DNA of 6,155 bases from JBFKOL01 sp041628815 (lineage in GTDB: Bacteria; Bacteroidota; Bacteroidia; Chitinophagales; Saprospiraceae), in assembly GCA_041628815.1 (NCBI GenBank), contig JBFKOL010000270.1:1-6155 (forward strand), in the 5' to 3' direction. The notes under the pieces are model-generated. The model searched no databases. It saw only the letters and a program-made list of their open reading frames with translations, and was not told the origin of the DNA. The translations under genes were made by a program, and so were the position numbers. Shown one piece after another: positions 1-6,154 of the stretch (positions are counted from its first letter, which is position 1; every line of letters begins with the position of its first letter).

Positions 1-329
1 AATGGAAAAATCGAAATTTGATTGATGTAGTCATGATGATGTATTTATAGGTTTTTTATAATGTTTTGATTTTTCTTTTTGCCCTTTTATGCCTTTTGAT
101 GAATCCTGAACCTGAAGGGCGATCATACTCCAAAAATGCTGTTGCGAGAGGACCGAAGTCAATTTTGTACGACAAATACTTGGAATTACACGATTTTACA
201 AGGAAACCCTCGACGAAAAGGGCTGAATAAAATCTTTGTTTTAACATAACCGAGATGATGAAGACAGTCAAAAACAACTATGATTGAACGACTTTACTAG
301 TTATCTTTTGTGATGTAAATCTGATTAAC
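1..329. other. AT-rich intergenic region with no convincing gene
   Basis: These 329 bases lie upstream of the esterase and are clearly AT-rich. I see no tRNA, no rRNA and no ORF with recognisable family features. Positions 51-80 are T-rich on the + strand, and 81-86 (gccctt) can pair with 115-120 (aagggc) across a 28-base loop. This is too loose to call a terminator for a gene further left. The esterase promoter should lie here. The nearest thing to a Bacteroidota -7 element is TATCTTTTG at 302-310, which has one base too many between TA and TTTG, and the TTG at 284-286 is too close to serve as a standard -33. The promoter is therefore left uncalled. Confidence 0.6.
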
Positions 330-1190
330 ATGAAACACCTTCTATTCTTCATTTTCTCGGTCACACTTCTTACCCCTTGTCAAACACAAGAAGGCAGCGT
401 TTTTGACAATTTGTCTTTACCCAGCGAAATTCTTCAAGGCGAACGCAAGTACGCCATCTATTTGCCGCCGGACTACGAACGTTCAGAGCGGAGCTATCCC
501 GTTCTATATCTATTGCACGGGGCAGGCGATGATCAAACCGGATGGGTACAGTTTGGAGAAGTGTTGCACATAGCCGACAAAGCGATTACTGAAGGTACAG
601 CGACGCCAATGATCATTGTCATGCCTGACGGTCAAACCGGCCGAAGGGGGTATTTCAACGATATTGATGGGACCTGGAATTATGAGGACTTCTTTTTTGA
701 TGAATTGATGCCTTTCGTAGAAGAGAGGTACCGTATCAAGCGTGAAAAAAGATATCGAGCCATAGCAGGACTGTCTATGGGTGGAGGCGGGTCCTTTATG
801 TATGCCCTCCACCGCCCTGAACTGTTTTCCTCTGCATGCCCTTTGAGCGCCTATGTGGGCCCCCTAAGCCTCGATGCCTACAAGGGAATACTTGCAAGGA
901 CAAACCGGGAGTTTGAAGATGAGGTTGTAGCTGAATACTACAGGAAACACAATGCCCTATCCCTGATAGAGGATATGACGGCTGATGCACTGAATTCAGT
1001 GCGCTGGTATATAGATTGTGGCGATGACGACTTTTTATACGAAGGCAACAGCCTGGTACATATTGCCATGAAAAAGAAAGAGGTAAGACACGAGTATCGA
1101 GTGAGGGACGGTGCACATACCTGGACCTATTGGCGGGAGTCACTGCCCGATGTGTTGAAGTTTGTGTCAGATGCGTTTCATCAGTATTGA
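330..1190 (+). CDS. Secreted esterase of the putative esterase (esterase D / feruloyl esterase-like) family
   Basis: This is an alpha/beta-hydrolase expected to cleave ester bonds outside the cytoplasm, such as acyl groups on sugars or plant polymers; the substrate is not visible. The 286 residues start with a hydrophobic signal peptide (about 1-18, two basic-side residues then LLFFIFSV). C17 follows LTP, a poor lipobox, so lipoprotein status is doubtful. The YPVLYLLHG strand and oxyanion segment lies at 56-64. The nucleophile elbow GLSMGG is at 147-152, with S149 as nucleophile. CGDDDFLYEGN (230-240) supplies the acidic residue, probably D234. GAHTWTYW (261-268) supplies catalytic H263. The triad is complete and the length fits a single-domain member. 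No carbohydrate-binding module or sorting domain is present. ATG at 330 has no clear Shine-Dalgarno, as is usual in Bacteroidota. It is convergent with the dehydrogenase operon, so a shared function is only a possibility. Confidence 0.88.
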   Translation: MKHLLFFIFSVTLLTPCQTQEGSVFDNLSLPSEILQGERKYAIYLPPDYERSERSYPVLYLLHGAGDDQTGWVQFGEVLHIADKAITEGTATPMIIVMPDGQTGRRGYFNDIDGTWNYEDFFFDELMPFVEERYRIKREKRYRAIAGLSMGGGGSFMYALHRPELFSSACPLSAYVGPLSLDAYKGILARTNREFEDEVVAEYYRKHNALSLIEDMTADALNSVRWYIDCGDDDFLYEGNSLVHIAMKKKEVRHEYRVRDGAHTWTYWRESLPDVLKFVSDAFHQY

Positions 1191-1220
1191 TTACATAGAT
1201 ACTTTCATCGATCGATATGA

Positions 1221-1239
1221 TATAAATTCATAATTTATA
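1221..1239. terminator. AT-only palindrome between convergent genes, weak bidirectional terminator candidate
   Basis: A perfect 8-base inverted repeat, tataaatt (1221-1228) and aatttata (1232-1239), surrounds a 3-base loop. It sits in the 64-bp gap between the ends of the esterase and cytochrome genes, where a two-way terminator would be expected. The stem has no G-C pairs and no proper U-run on either side, so its stability would be low. The position supports the call more than the structure does. Confidence 0.3.
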
Positions 1240-1254
1240 GTTAAGGAGCTCTTT

Positions 1255-1641
1255 TCATTTTGAACTGGCTAGTTTGGATTGCAATTCCGTAATAGATATG
1301 GCTTCATTCTCTGTGCACTTGACCTTCAAGAAAGCAAGGATCGAATCGATTTCCGGTGTTGTCAGTTGAAATACAGGATGGGGCATTCCGTATTCATTAA
1401 AGACCTCAACTGCGCGAGAATCGCCGCTTTCAATGAGTTCATCTGAAGAATGTAACCATGCATATACCCACTTCGCATCAATATTTTGAATCTTACAATC
1501 CAACGGAGGCCCGACCCGTATTTGTTTAAGATCATGACAGCCTGCGCACATGTTTACATATAAAGTTTCACCTGAGATAACCAGTTCGGTCATAAAAGCA
1601 CTTATGGTTAAGAAGCCAAGAATGGCTGTGAAATATTTCAC
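1255..1641 (-). CDS. Single-haem c-type cytochrome, probable electron acceptor of the GMC dehydrogenase
   Basis: This is a periplasmic class I cytochrome c of 128 residues. A hydrophobic signal sequence covers about 1-23. The only haem-binding motif is CAGCH (32-36: C32, C35, and H36 as axial ligand). GPP at 44-46 follows it, as is typical of the fold. M86 in YGMPHP is the likely second axial ligand, followed by the closing helix TPEIDSILAFLK. The WVYAWLHSSDELIESGD stretch resembles small respiratory cytochromes of Bacteroidota. The start codon is GTG at 1641-1639. It is preferred because the next in-frame methionine (M17) would remove most of the signal peptide, and no ATG lies just upstream. 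It begins 17 nt after the GMC stop codon, so it is probably cotranscribed as the last gene. In related dehydrogenases the cytochrome subunit often carries three haems, so this one is unusually small. C49 and C109 are extra cysteines. Confidence 0.88.
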   Translation of the reverse strand: MKYFTAILGFLTISAFMTELVISGETLYVNMCAGCHDLKQIRVGPPLDCKIQNIDAKWVYAWLHSSDELIESGDSRAVEVFNEYGMPHPVFQLTTPEIDSILAFLKVKCTENEAISITELQSKLASSK

Positions 1642-1658
1642 GGTATTTATTTTAATAG

Positions 1659-3185
1659 TTAAAAGACCTTATACCGGTCTATCAAATGATTTGTGATACG
1701 TTCAGAATTGGCAAGGATGGTGAGGCTTGTATTGACAGCAAGTGACCCGCAGAGGGCAGAACCATCGGTAATGAACATACCGGGATATCCGAACACCTCG
1801 CCATTGATATCGGTTACGCCCATATTGGGATCTGAGGCCATGCGACAAGAGCCAACCATATGCGTCGTTCCAAAATAGATATCCTTAAAAAGGTTACCCT
1901 CCCGGTCGATCATTTCTGCATGTATTATCTGACCTCCATTATCTACGAGTATGGATTCCAGCAGAGACTTCGTGTCAGCGTAGTATTTCCTGATGTGATC
2001 GTCAATATTTAAATGAACTTTGAATCGATCCTTGCCCGTCTTAGTAATCTCGGCTGAACCATGGGCTAATCCCAGGGCATAGAGAACGATCATCTCGTGA
2101 CGACATCGCTTCATGAGATCGACATGTTCGTCACCCCACTGGCGGGTAAAATTTTTTCCGCTGCTCAATGAAATTTTTGCAGCACTCGTAAGAACCAGTG
2201 GTAGTGGTTTGGCACACGAAATGGTGATTCCCCGGGACTTCAAAAAATGATAACTGATCATTCCCGGGTGGGACATACCGGTAAACATGTCTCCCCTTAC
2301 AACATCAGGGGGGAGAAGGCCAAGTACTTTTATACTGCCGTTGTAGGCTATATTTTTTCCTACCTCTCTACTCAGTCGCGGAAGACGCGATGCAGAGTTC
2401 AAGAGAATTTTGGCTGTTCCGACAGTTCCGGCACCAAGGATCACCAGTTTTGCTTCATAGATGGATAAGTCACCCGTATTTTTGTCCTTGGTTTTGACCC
2501 TGAAGGCATAAGGTAATTGGTCTACTGCTCCCCGATGATTTGTTCCTAGGTAGTTTTTATCGGTTGATTCGATGCGAATTACTTCCTGGTCCGCAAAAAC
2601 TTGCATACCCGCAGACTCTGCAGCTTTCAGGTAATTCAATTGAAGGGATTGTTTGGCGTTGAAGATGCAGCCAGAAACGCAGTAGCCACTGCCAACACAT
2701 CTTTTTACGGCATATCGAGCCCTGTCGCAGGAATACCCAAGATTCTTCATCAACTGGGCAAATGCCACCCCTGTTTTGGGAATACGGCTTTTTTCTATTT
2801 GGTGTACATTCAACATCTTTTCGGCCCTCTCGTAATAAGGCTCAAGAGCCTTTCGTGATAGGGCACTTGGCCACACATTTCTTCCTGCTGCATCTTTTTG
2901 ATCAAAGATTTCAGACGGTGCCCTTAGAGATACCATTTCATAAAATGTCGACCCACCACCATATCCCTCGGCATAGGTAAAATTGACGTGGTCTCCTTTA
3001 AGGCTTTTGAGGTATTGGCTGAAGTATTGGGGATCCTGTGTTTGTTTGAGATCTTTTCGTATGGAGATCCTGGGTCCTTTTTCAACCATGGCCACTTTGA
3101 ATCCTGCCCGGCTCAAATGATAAGCAGGGGCCGCGGCACCAAAACCACTTCCAATAATGAGTACGTCATGACGTGAAGTTTTCAT
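1659..3185 (-). CDS. GMC-family FAD oxidoreductase, catalytic subunit of a probable sugar/alcohol dehydrogenase
   Basis: This flavoprotein would oxidise an alcohol or sugar hydroxyl and pass electrons on to a cytochrome. Start chosen: ATG at 3185-3183 (508 residues, MKTSRHDVLIIGSG). An in-frame ATG at 3218 would add 11 residues and overlap the previous gene by 17 nt, and the family normally begins just before the FAD strand. Seen in the sequence (numbers from the 3185 start): the dinucleotide fold GSGFGA at 12-17 ending in VEKG; GGGS at 76-79; three cysteines C163, C169 and C173 in CVGSGYCVSGC, followed by NAK; a second FAD contact, LGAGTVGTAK, at 250-259; active-site H442 in GTTHMVGSCRM; and the C-terminal GMC signature ending in VNTSLT, with N485 as the probable partner residue. 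The three-cysteine segment points to the cholesterol oxidase-like and FAD-glucose-dehydrogenase branch. There is no signal peptide, which fits export by hitch-hiking on the small subunit encoded 16 nt upstream. The substrate is unknown. Confidence 0.9.
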   Translation of the reverse strand: MKTSRHDVLIIGSGFGAAAPAYHLSRAGFKVAMVEKGPRISIRKDLKQTQDPQYFSQYLKSLKGDHVNFTYAEGYGGGSTFYEMVSLRAPSEIFDQKDAAGRNVWPSALSRKALEPYYERAEKMLNVHQIEKSRIPKTGVAFAQLMKNLGYSCDRARYAVKRCVGSGYCVSGCIFNAKQSLQLNYLKAAESAGMQVFADQEVIRIESTDKNYLGTNHRGAVDQLPYAFRVKTKDKNTGDLSIYEAKLVILGAGTVGTAKILLNSASRLPRLSREVGKNIAYNGSIKVLGLLPPDVVRGDMFTGMSHPGMISYHFLKSRGITISCAKPLPLVLTSAAKISLSSGKNFTRQWGDEHVDLMKRCRHEMIVLYALGLAHGSAEITKTGKDRFKVHLNIDDHIRKYYADTKSLLESILVDNGGQIIHAEMIDREGNLFKDIYFGTTHMVGSCRMASDPNMGVTDINGEVFGYPGMFITDGSALCGSLAVNTSLTILANSERITNHLIDRYKVF

Positions 3186-3201
3186 AATACAGGATTTTGG
3201 A

Positions 3202-3825
3202 TTACAAATAATTCCCATCGAGTGTCAACTCTTCGGCCAAGTAGCATTCGATGTTTTCGTAATAGATTTCGGAAGGTTGATAGCCGTAATTGGAACCGGG
3301 AAAGCCAATGAGACTACAACCTTCTGCGGAGTCATATATTCCTGAAAAAAAAGCGATCTGTGTCAATAAGATGGCTCCGCGGTACAATTTACCCGTCACT
3401 TTATTGTCCTTTTCACCTTCTTCGACAATGCTGGTCCGTTGTATATCATTAAGGGAAATAAACGATATCTCCCGGAAGATAGATTGGGCACGATGGCACA
3501 GGTCGTAAACAAAATATCCTCGATATTTGGCGAGTGGAAAGTAATCGTCATAAAAAACCATAAGGCCCTTGTCCTTAGAGTCCTCTACACCAGGTATAAT
3601 GGTTTCGACGAATGCAGACAGGCAGTTGCGCACCAATTCATCGTCATTCTTGAAGTCCTTGGGATAGGCTTTGAAGACGATTTTTAGAGGTGTACAGCCC
3701 CATAGCAGAGCAAGACTGGCGGCCATGCCCGCTTTGATCATGTTTCTCCTGGCAGGGTCAAAACGACTTTCAGTCAGTTCCGTCATGGACCGGGTATAAG
3801 GTAAGTTGACATGTCGAAGTTTCAT
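3202..3825 (-). CDS. Small subunit of the dehydrogenase, gluconate 2-dehydrogenase subunit 3 family, with Tat-like signal
   Basis: This 207-residue protein probably escorts the GMC subunit across the membrane and holds it there. A twin-arginine signal is visible: RRNMIKAG (R26, R27), then a hydrophobic stretch, then LWGC (41-44). C44 could be lipidated, although W at -2 is atypical for a lipobox. Family-like features are ETIIPGVED (74-82), matching the TIIP segment near the start of the family, and GCSLIGFPGSNYGYQP (169-184), matching the conserved IGFPG turn. The ATG at 3825 overlaps the previous stop as ATGA, suggesting translational coupling. A second in-frame ATG at 3786 (M14) would give a shorter region before the arginines and cannot be excluded. 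It is followed after 16 nt by the GMC gene. In Burkholderia FAD-glucose dehydrogenase the equivalent gamma subunit carries the Tat signal for the catalytic subunit. The family call rests on motifs read by eye. Confidence 0.78.
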   Translation of the reverse strand: MKLRHVNLPYTRSMTELTESRFDPARRNMIKAGMAASLALLWGCTPLKIVFKAYPKDFKNDDELVRNCLSAFVETIIPGVEDSKDKGLMVFYDDYFPLAKYRGYFVYDLCHRAQSIFREISFISLNDIQRTSIVEEGEKDNKVTGKLYRGAILLTQIAFFSGIYDSAEGCSLIGFPGSNYGYQPSEIYYENIECYLAEELTLDGNYL

Positions 3826-4424
3826 AACATTGGATTGAAGTGAACAATAGGGTCTCTTAGTTTCTGCGGATCGTCATTACCGAGCTTCACATTCAACTTT
3901 ATTCCAAAGCCGCCGCGCATCATGGCACCCGAAATACCTACACGACACTGTTTCGGCCTTAACCATTTGTATGGATCCGTGATAAATCCGCATAATGCAC
4001 CCATCAAAAAGCCGGAAGGATTCCAGCTGGAAATAGCTATGGAGCCATCTTTTGACCCGATATCGATAGAGAAGTAATGGTATGGGGCAATATGGGATCC
4101 TGCCAACGTGCCAACACCGGCACCCAGCACAGCATTTGCCAGTATTTTCTTGAGTATCCCATGGTTTGGTTCTATCTGCGCAATCGTTATGTAAACCTCT
4201 TGAAGTCTGTCAAGATCATAATGATCTTTAACGAATACATCAGAATTTCTCTGCAAAGAATCTTTACCATCAAGGGTCGCAGGGAATGCATACGAAGTCA
4301 TTTCATTTGCCAAATAGTTGTATTGGCATATCAACACGGCCGTGCAACAACATACAAACAGTGTCAAATGCGCCGCCAAATATTGCAGAGAGATCCTCAC
4401 GTGGAATTTTCTAAATGAGTTCAT
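3822..4424 (-). CDS. Unrecognised 200-residue membrane-anchored protein, first gene of the dehydrogenase operon
   Basis: I do not recognise a family. The N-terminus has three basic residues (R5, K6, R10), then one strong hydrophobic segment at about 12-38 containing C25-C27 and C33. This looks like a signal anchor, since no good signal-peptidase or lipobox site is seen. A polar stretch (40-90) follows, then a glycine-rich, weakly hydrophobic segment, LANAVLGAGVGTLAGS (95-110), and another at SGFLMGALCGF (137-147). The C-terminus is rich in Gly and basic residues (GISGAMMRGGFGIKLNVKLG). Part of this may form beta structure or insert in a membrane. The stop codon overlaps the small-subunit start (ATGA), so coupled translation and a role with the dehydrogenase are likely. 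ATG at 4424 is the first in-frame start after the control region and has no Shine-Dalgarno. An extra subunit, a membrane anchor or an assembly factor are all possible. Confidence 0.72.
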   Translation of the reverse strand: MNSFRKFHVRISLQYLAAHLTLFVCCCTAVLICQYNYLANEMTSYAFPATLDGKDSLQRNSDVFVKDHYDLDRLQEVYITIAQIEPNHGILKKILANAVLGAGVGTLAGSHIAPYHYFSIDIGSKDGSIAISSWNPSGFLMGALCGFITDPYKWLRPKQCRVGISGAMMRGGFGIKLNVKLGNDDPQKLRDPIVHFNPML

Positions 4425-4431
4425 CGCTATA

Positions 4432-4460
4432 CATTGAATCGTTTGATTTACAATTCAATG
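4432..4460. promoter_or_regulatory. Perfect 8+8 inverted repeat over the promoter/leader, candidate operator
   Basis: cattgaat (4432-4439) and attcaatg (4453-4460) are exact reverse complements separated by 13 bases. The half-site centres are 21 bp apart, which is two helical turns and suits a dimeric DNA-binding protein. The right arm overlaps the candidate -7 element and the left arm ends 7 nt before the start codon of the 200-residue protein, so a bound repressor could block transcription. As RNA the stem would have only two G-C pairs, so a DNA operator is more likely than a leader hairpin. Confidence 0.4.
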
Positions 4461-4487
4461 ATATGCCTTAAGTCTTGGCGGCGTAAA
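4456..4487 (-). promoter_or_regulatory. Candidate Bacteroidota-type promoter for the dehydrogenase operon
   Basis: Read on the - strand, TTTA at 4487-4484 and TATCATTG at 4463-4456 each differ by one base from the Bacteroidota -33 (TTTG) and -7 (TAnnTTTG) elements. The spacing of 20 bases is suitable. Transcription would begin near 4449, giving a leader of about 25 nt before the ATG at 4424. Two one-base mismatches in short motifs can arise by chance in AT-rich DNA. The position between the regulator gene and the operon is the main support. Confidence 0.38.
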
Positions 4488-4494
4488 AGACTAT

Positions 4495-4569
4495 TGTAAC
4501 ATTATCTCCAGCTTGTGTAACATGAGAAGGTAATTCGTACAGGTGTAACAGTAAAGGAAATATGTAACC
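4495..4569. repeat. Four direct TGTAAC-type repeats, candidate regulator binding sites
   Basis: TGTAACA occurs at 4495-4501, 4516-4522 and 4544-4550, and TGTAACC at 4563-4569, all in the same orientation (GTTACA read on the operon strand). Start-to-start spacings are 21, 28 and 19 bp. The copies fill the space just upstream of the candidate -33 element, and the last ends within one base of overlapping the regulator stop codon. This is where sites for an activator such as the adjacent AraC-type regulator would be expected. Four copies of a 6-mer in 75 bp is unlikely to be chance, but which protein binds them is inference. Confidence 0.5.
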
Positions 4570-4570
4570 T

Positions 4571-6154
4571 TTAGCTTGTGGCGTTCATACGAAAGGCGGA
4601 AGGGGTCATGCCAAACTCATTGATAAAGCACTTGGAGAAATAATTGGGATCCTTGAAACCTACTTTCCAACTTACTTCAGATATAGTAAGGGAGCTATCT
4701 GCAAGAAGTGGTTTGGCACGATGCATCCGGAATGAACGCACGTACTGGCTAGCACTTTTACCCGAAAGGGCCTTCAGTTTCCTGTGTAGCTGCATGCGGC
4801 TCATAAACATTCCCGAAGCAAAATCTTCGGCAGTCAGCTCTTCATTCGCAAGTTGATTTTCTAAAAATGCATTCACCTTGAAGATGAACTTATCGGTTTT
4901 CTCATTAGACTGTGAGGGACTTAATAAAGCGAATTGACTGTATTTTTTGTGTAATAGATCCCTGAGTTCCAGAAGTTTTCTTACCCGCAGGATCAACTCA
5001 TCTTTGAGAAATGGTTTGGTAATGTAGGCATCGGCTCCCATGGTAAAACCTTCGTACCGGTCTTTCTCTTCAACTTTTGCAGTCAGGAGAATCACAGGGA
5101 TATGATTGGTCCTTTCATCTCGTTTTAATGCATCACAAAACCTGTACCCATCCATCTTTGGCATCATAACATCACTTATAACAAGGTCCGGGATTTGATC
5201 AAAAGCCACATTTAACCCTTCTTCCCCATTTCTCGCGACAAGAAGTTTAAACTCACCCCCAAGGATCTGCGTAAGGTAGGTGATGACATCTTCACTGTCC
5301 TCTACAACCAGGACGAGTGCATCGCTCTCATGAGTGGTATAGTGAGCCTCGAAACGTTCGTCTTCTTCCAACGATTCATCCGCCACAAATGTCGGCTTAC
5401 CAATGGCAATGGGAGCGGACCTTGTAAGAGGAAGGGCAACTGAAAACGTGCTTCCCTGGCCAAGATTGCTGGATACGGTAATGTTTCCATTCATGAGATC
5501 GACCAGTTCCTTAACAAGCGCAAGCCCAATACCAGTGCCAGACAAATGTGACGAAGAAGGGTCGTCGGACCTGAAGAACCTGTCAAATATATGCGGAATG
5601 TCCTTGCTTCGGATACCAGAACCATTGTCTGCAACATCTATTTCCACTTGTTCTCCCGATTCAGATTCAGACGATCGAAGCACTACCCTTACCAATCCCT
5701 TGTTGCCGGTATGCTTCAACGCATTGGAAACAAGGTTGTGGATAATCGTACGCATTTTGGGTGCATCGAGATCCATAGTAAGTTCATTGACTTTGGCATC
5801 CAATACCAGGTGTATGTCTTTTTTTATGGCCAGTGGTTTGAGGGTGTCAAGTGTTTGTGCTACCAGACTGACCAGGTCCTCCTGATGGTATCTGACCTGC
5901 ATCATCTTACTGTCAATTTTGGCGAGGTCCAGCATTTGATCGACCAGCCTGATCAATGAGTCCACATTGCGTTTAACAGTTTCAAAAGTTTTAGGAAGCT
6001 CTTTGACCAATCCTTTATTGACATTCTCCTCTGCCAGTTCGTTGACGCCCTTAATAACGGTAAGTGGGGTCCTGAACTCATGCGTAATGTTGGCATAAAG
6101 ATGTGATTTGAAGTCGTTCAGGTCCTTGAGGCGTTTGGCCTCCGCTTCTTCCAT
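4571..6154 (-). CDS. Hybrid two-component regulator (histidine kinase, receiver, AraC-type HTH), C-terminal part
   Basis: This is a one-protein two-component system that senses a signal, phosphorylates itself and binds DNA. Visible domains (numbers from the first in-frame Met at 6154): a charged linker helix (1-18); HisKA with HEFRTPL and phospho-acceptor H25; the ATPase domain with N-box SNALKH (N144), DNGSG (177-181) and GTGIGLALVKEL (207-217); a receiver at about 279-395 with acidic E285/D286, phospho-acceptor D328 in ISDVMMPKMDG and K380 in TKPF; and AraC/HTH_18 at about 430-525, ending in the typical FKDPNYFSKCFINEFGMTPSAFR segment. All catalytic residues are intact. The first Met is at the window edge and the linker clearly starts mid-protein. 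The sensor and membrane part therefore lie beyond 6155 and the gene is partial by truncation of the window, not broken. Such regulators often control sugar-use loci in Bacteroidota. Here the next genes in the same direction are the dehydrogenase operon, after 146 bp. Confidence 0.95.
   Translation of the reverse strand: MEEAEAKRLKDLNDFKSHLYANITHEFRTPLTVIKGVNELAEENVNKGLVKELPKTFETVKRNVDSLIRLVDQMLDLAKIDSKMMQVRYHQEDLVSLVAQTLDTLKPLAIKKDIHLVLDAKVNELTMDLDAPKMRTIIHNLVSNALKHTGNKGLVRVVLRSSESESGEQVEIDVADNGSGIRSKDIPHIFDRFFRSDDPSSSHLSGTGIGLALVKELVDLMNGNITVSSNLGQGSTFSVALPLTRSAPIAIGKPTFVADESLEEDERFEAHYTTHESDALVLVVEDSEDVITYLTQILGGEFKLLVARNGEEGLNVAFDQIPDLVISDVMMPKMDGYRFCDALKRDERTNHIPVILLTAKVEEKDRYEGFTMGADAYITKPFLKDELILRVRKLLELRDLLHKKYSQFALLSPSQSNEKTDKFIFKVNAFLENQLANEELTAEDFASGMFMSRMQLHRKLKALSGKSASQYVRSFRMHRAKPLLADSSLTISEVSWKVGFKDPNYFSKCFINEFGMTPSAFRMNATS

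Noticed and set aside
81..120. gccctt / aagggc inverted repeat as a terminator of a gene left of the window
   Set aside because: The 28-base loop is too large for 6-base arms, and no gene end is visible upstream.
56..277. A 73-codon - strand ORF upstream of the esterase, with a basic C-terminal tail
   Set aside because: No recognisable family, no supporting start signals, AT-rich surroundings and no partner gene. Its length can arise by chance. It was not annotated, though a small real gene cannot be fully excluded.
284..310. TTG and TATCTTTTG as the esterase promoter
   Set aside because: The -7-like element has an extra base and the distance to the TTG is about 15, shorter than the usual spacing of about 20.
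510..1143. Antisense ORFs of 100 and 115 codons inside the esterase gene
   Set aside because: The + strand reading frame has a complete hydrolase triad and signal peptide. The antisense products have no domain-like features and are shadows.
1207..1216. Self-complementary atcgatcgat between the convergent genes
   Set aside because: A short tandem of ATCG with no loop. Palindromes of this size are common and nothing else marks it as a site.
3186..3218. Longer GMC N-terminus from the ATG at 3218
   Set aside because: It would overlap the small-subunit gene and add 11 residues (beginning MGIICNPK) before the normal family start. The ATG at 3185 sits right before the FAD-binding strand.
4552..4573. 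Inverted repeat taaagg / ccttta around the regulator stop codon as a terminator
   Set aside because: Only 6-base arms with a 10-base loop and no U-run on the - strand. One of the TGTAAC repeats falls in it, so it is better explained as part of the control region.
5403..5959. + strand ORFs of 160 and 122 codons opposite the histidine kinase
   Set aside because: They lie antisense to fully conserved kinase motifs (N-box, G-boxes), so they reflect codon composition of the real gene.
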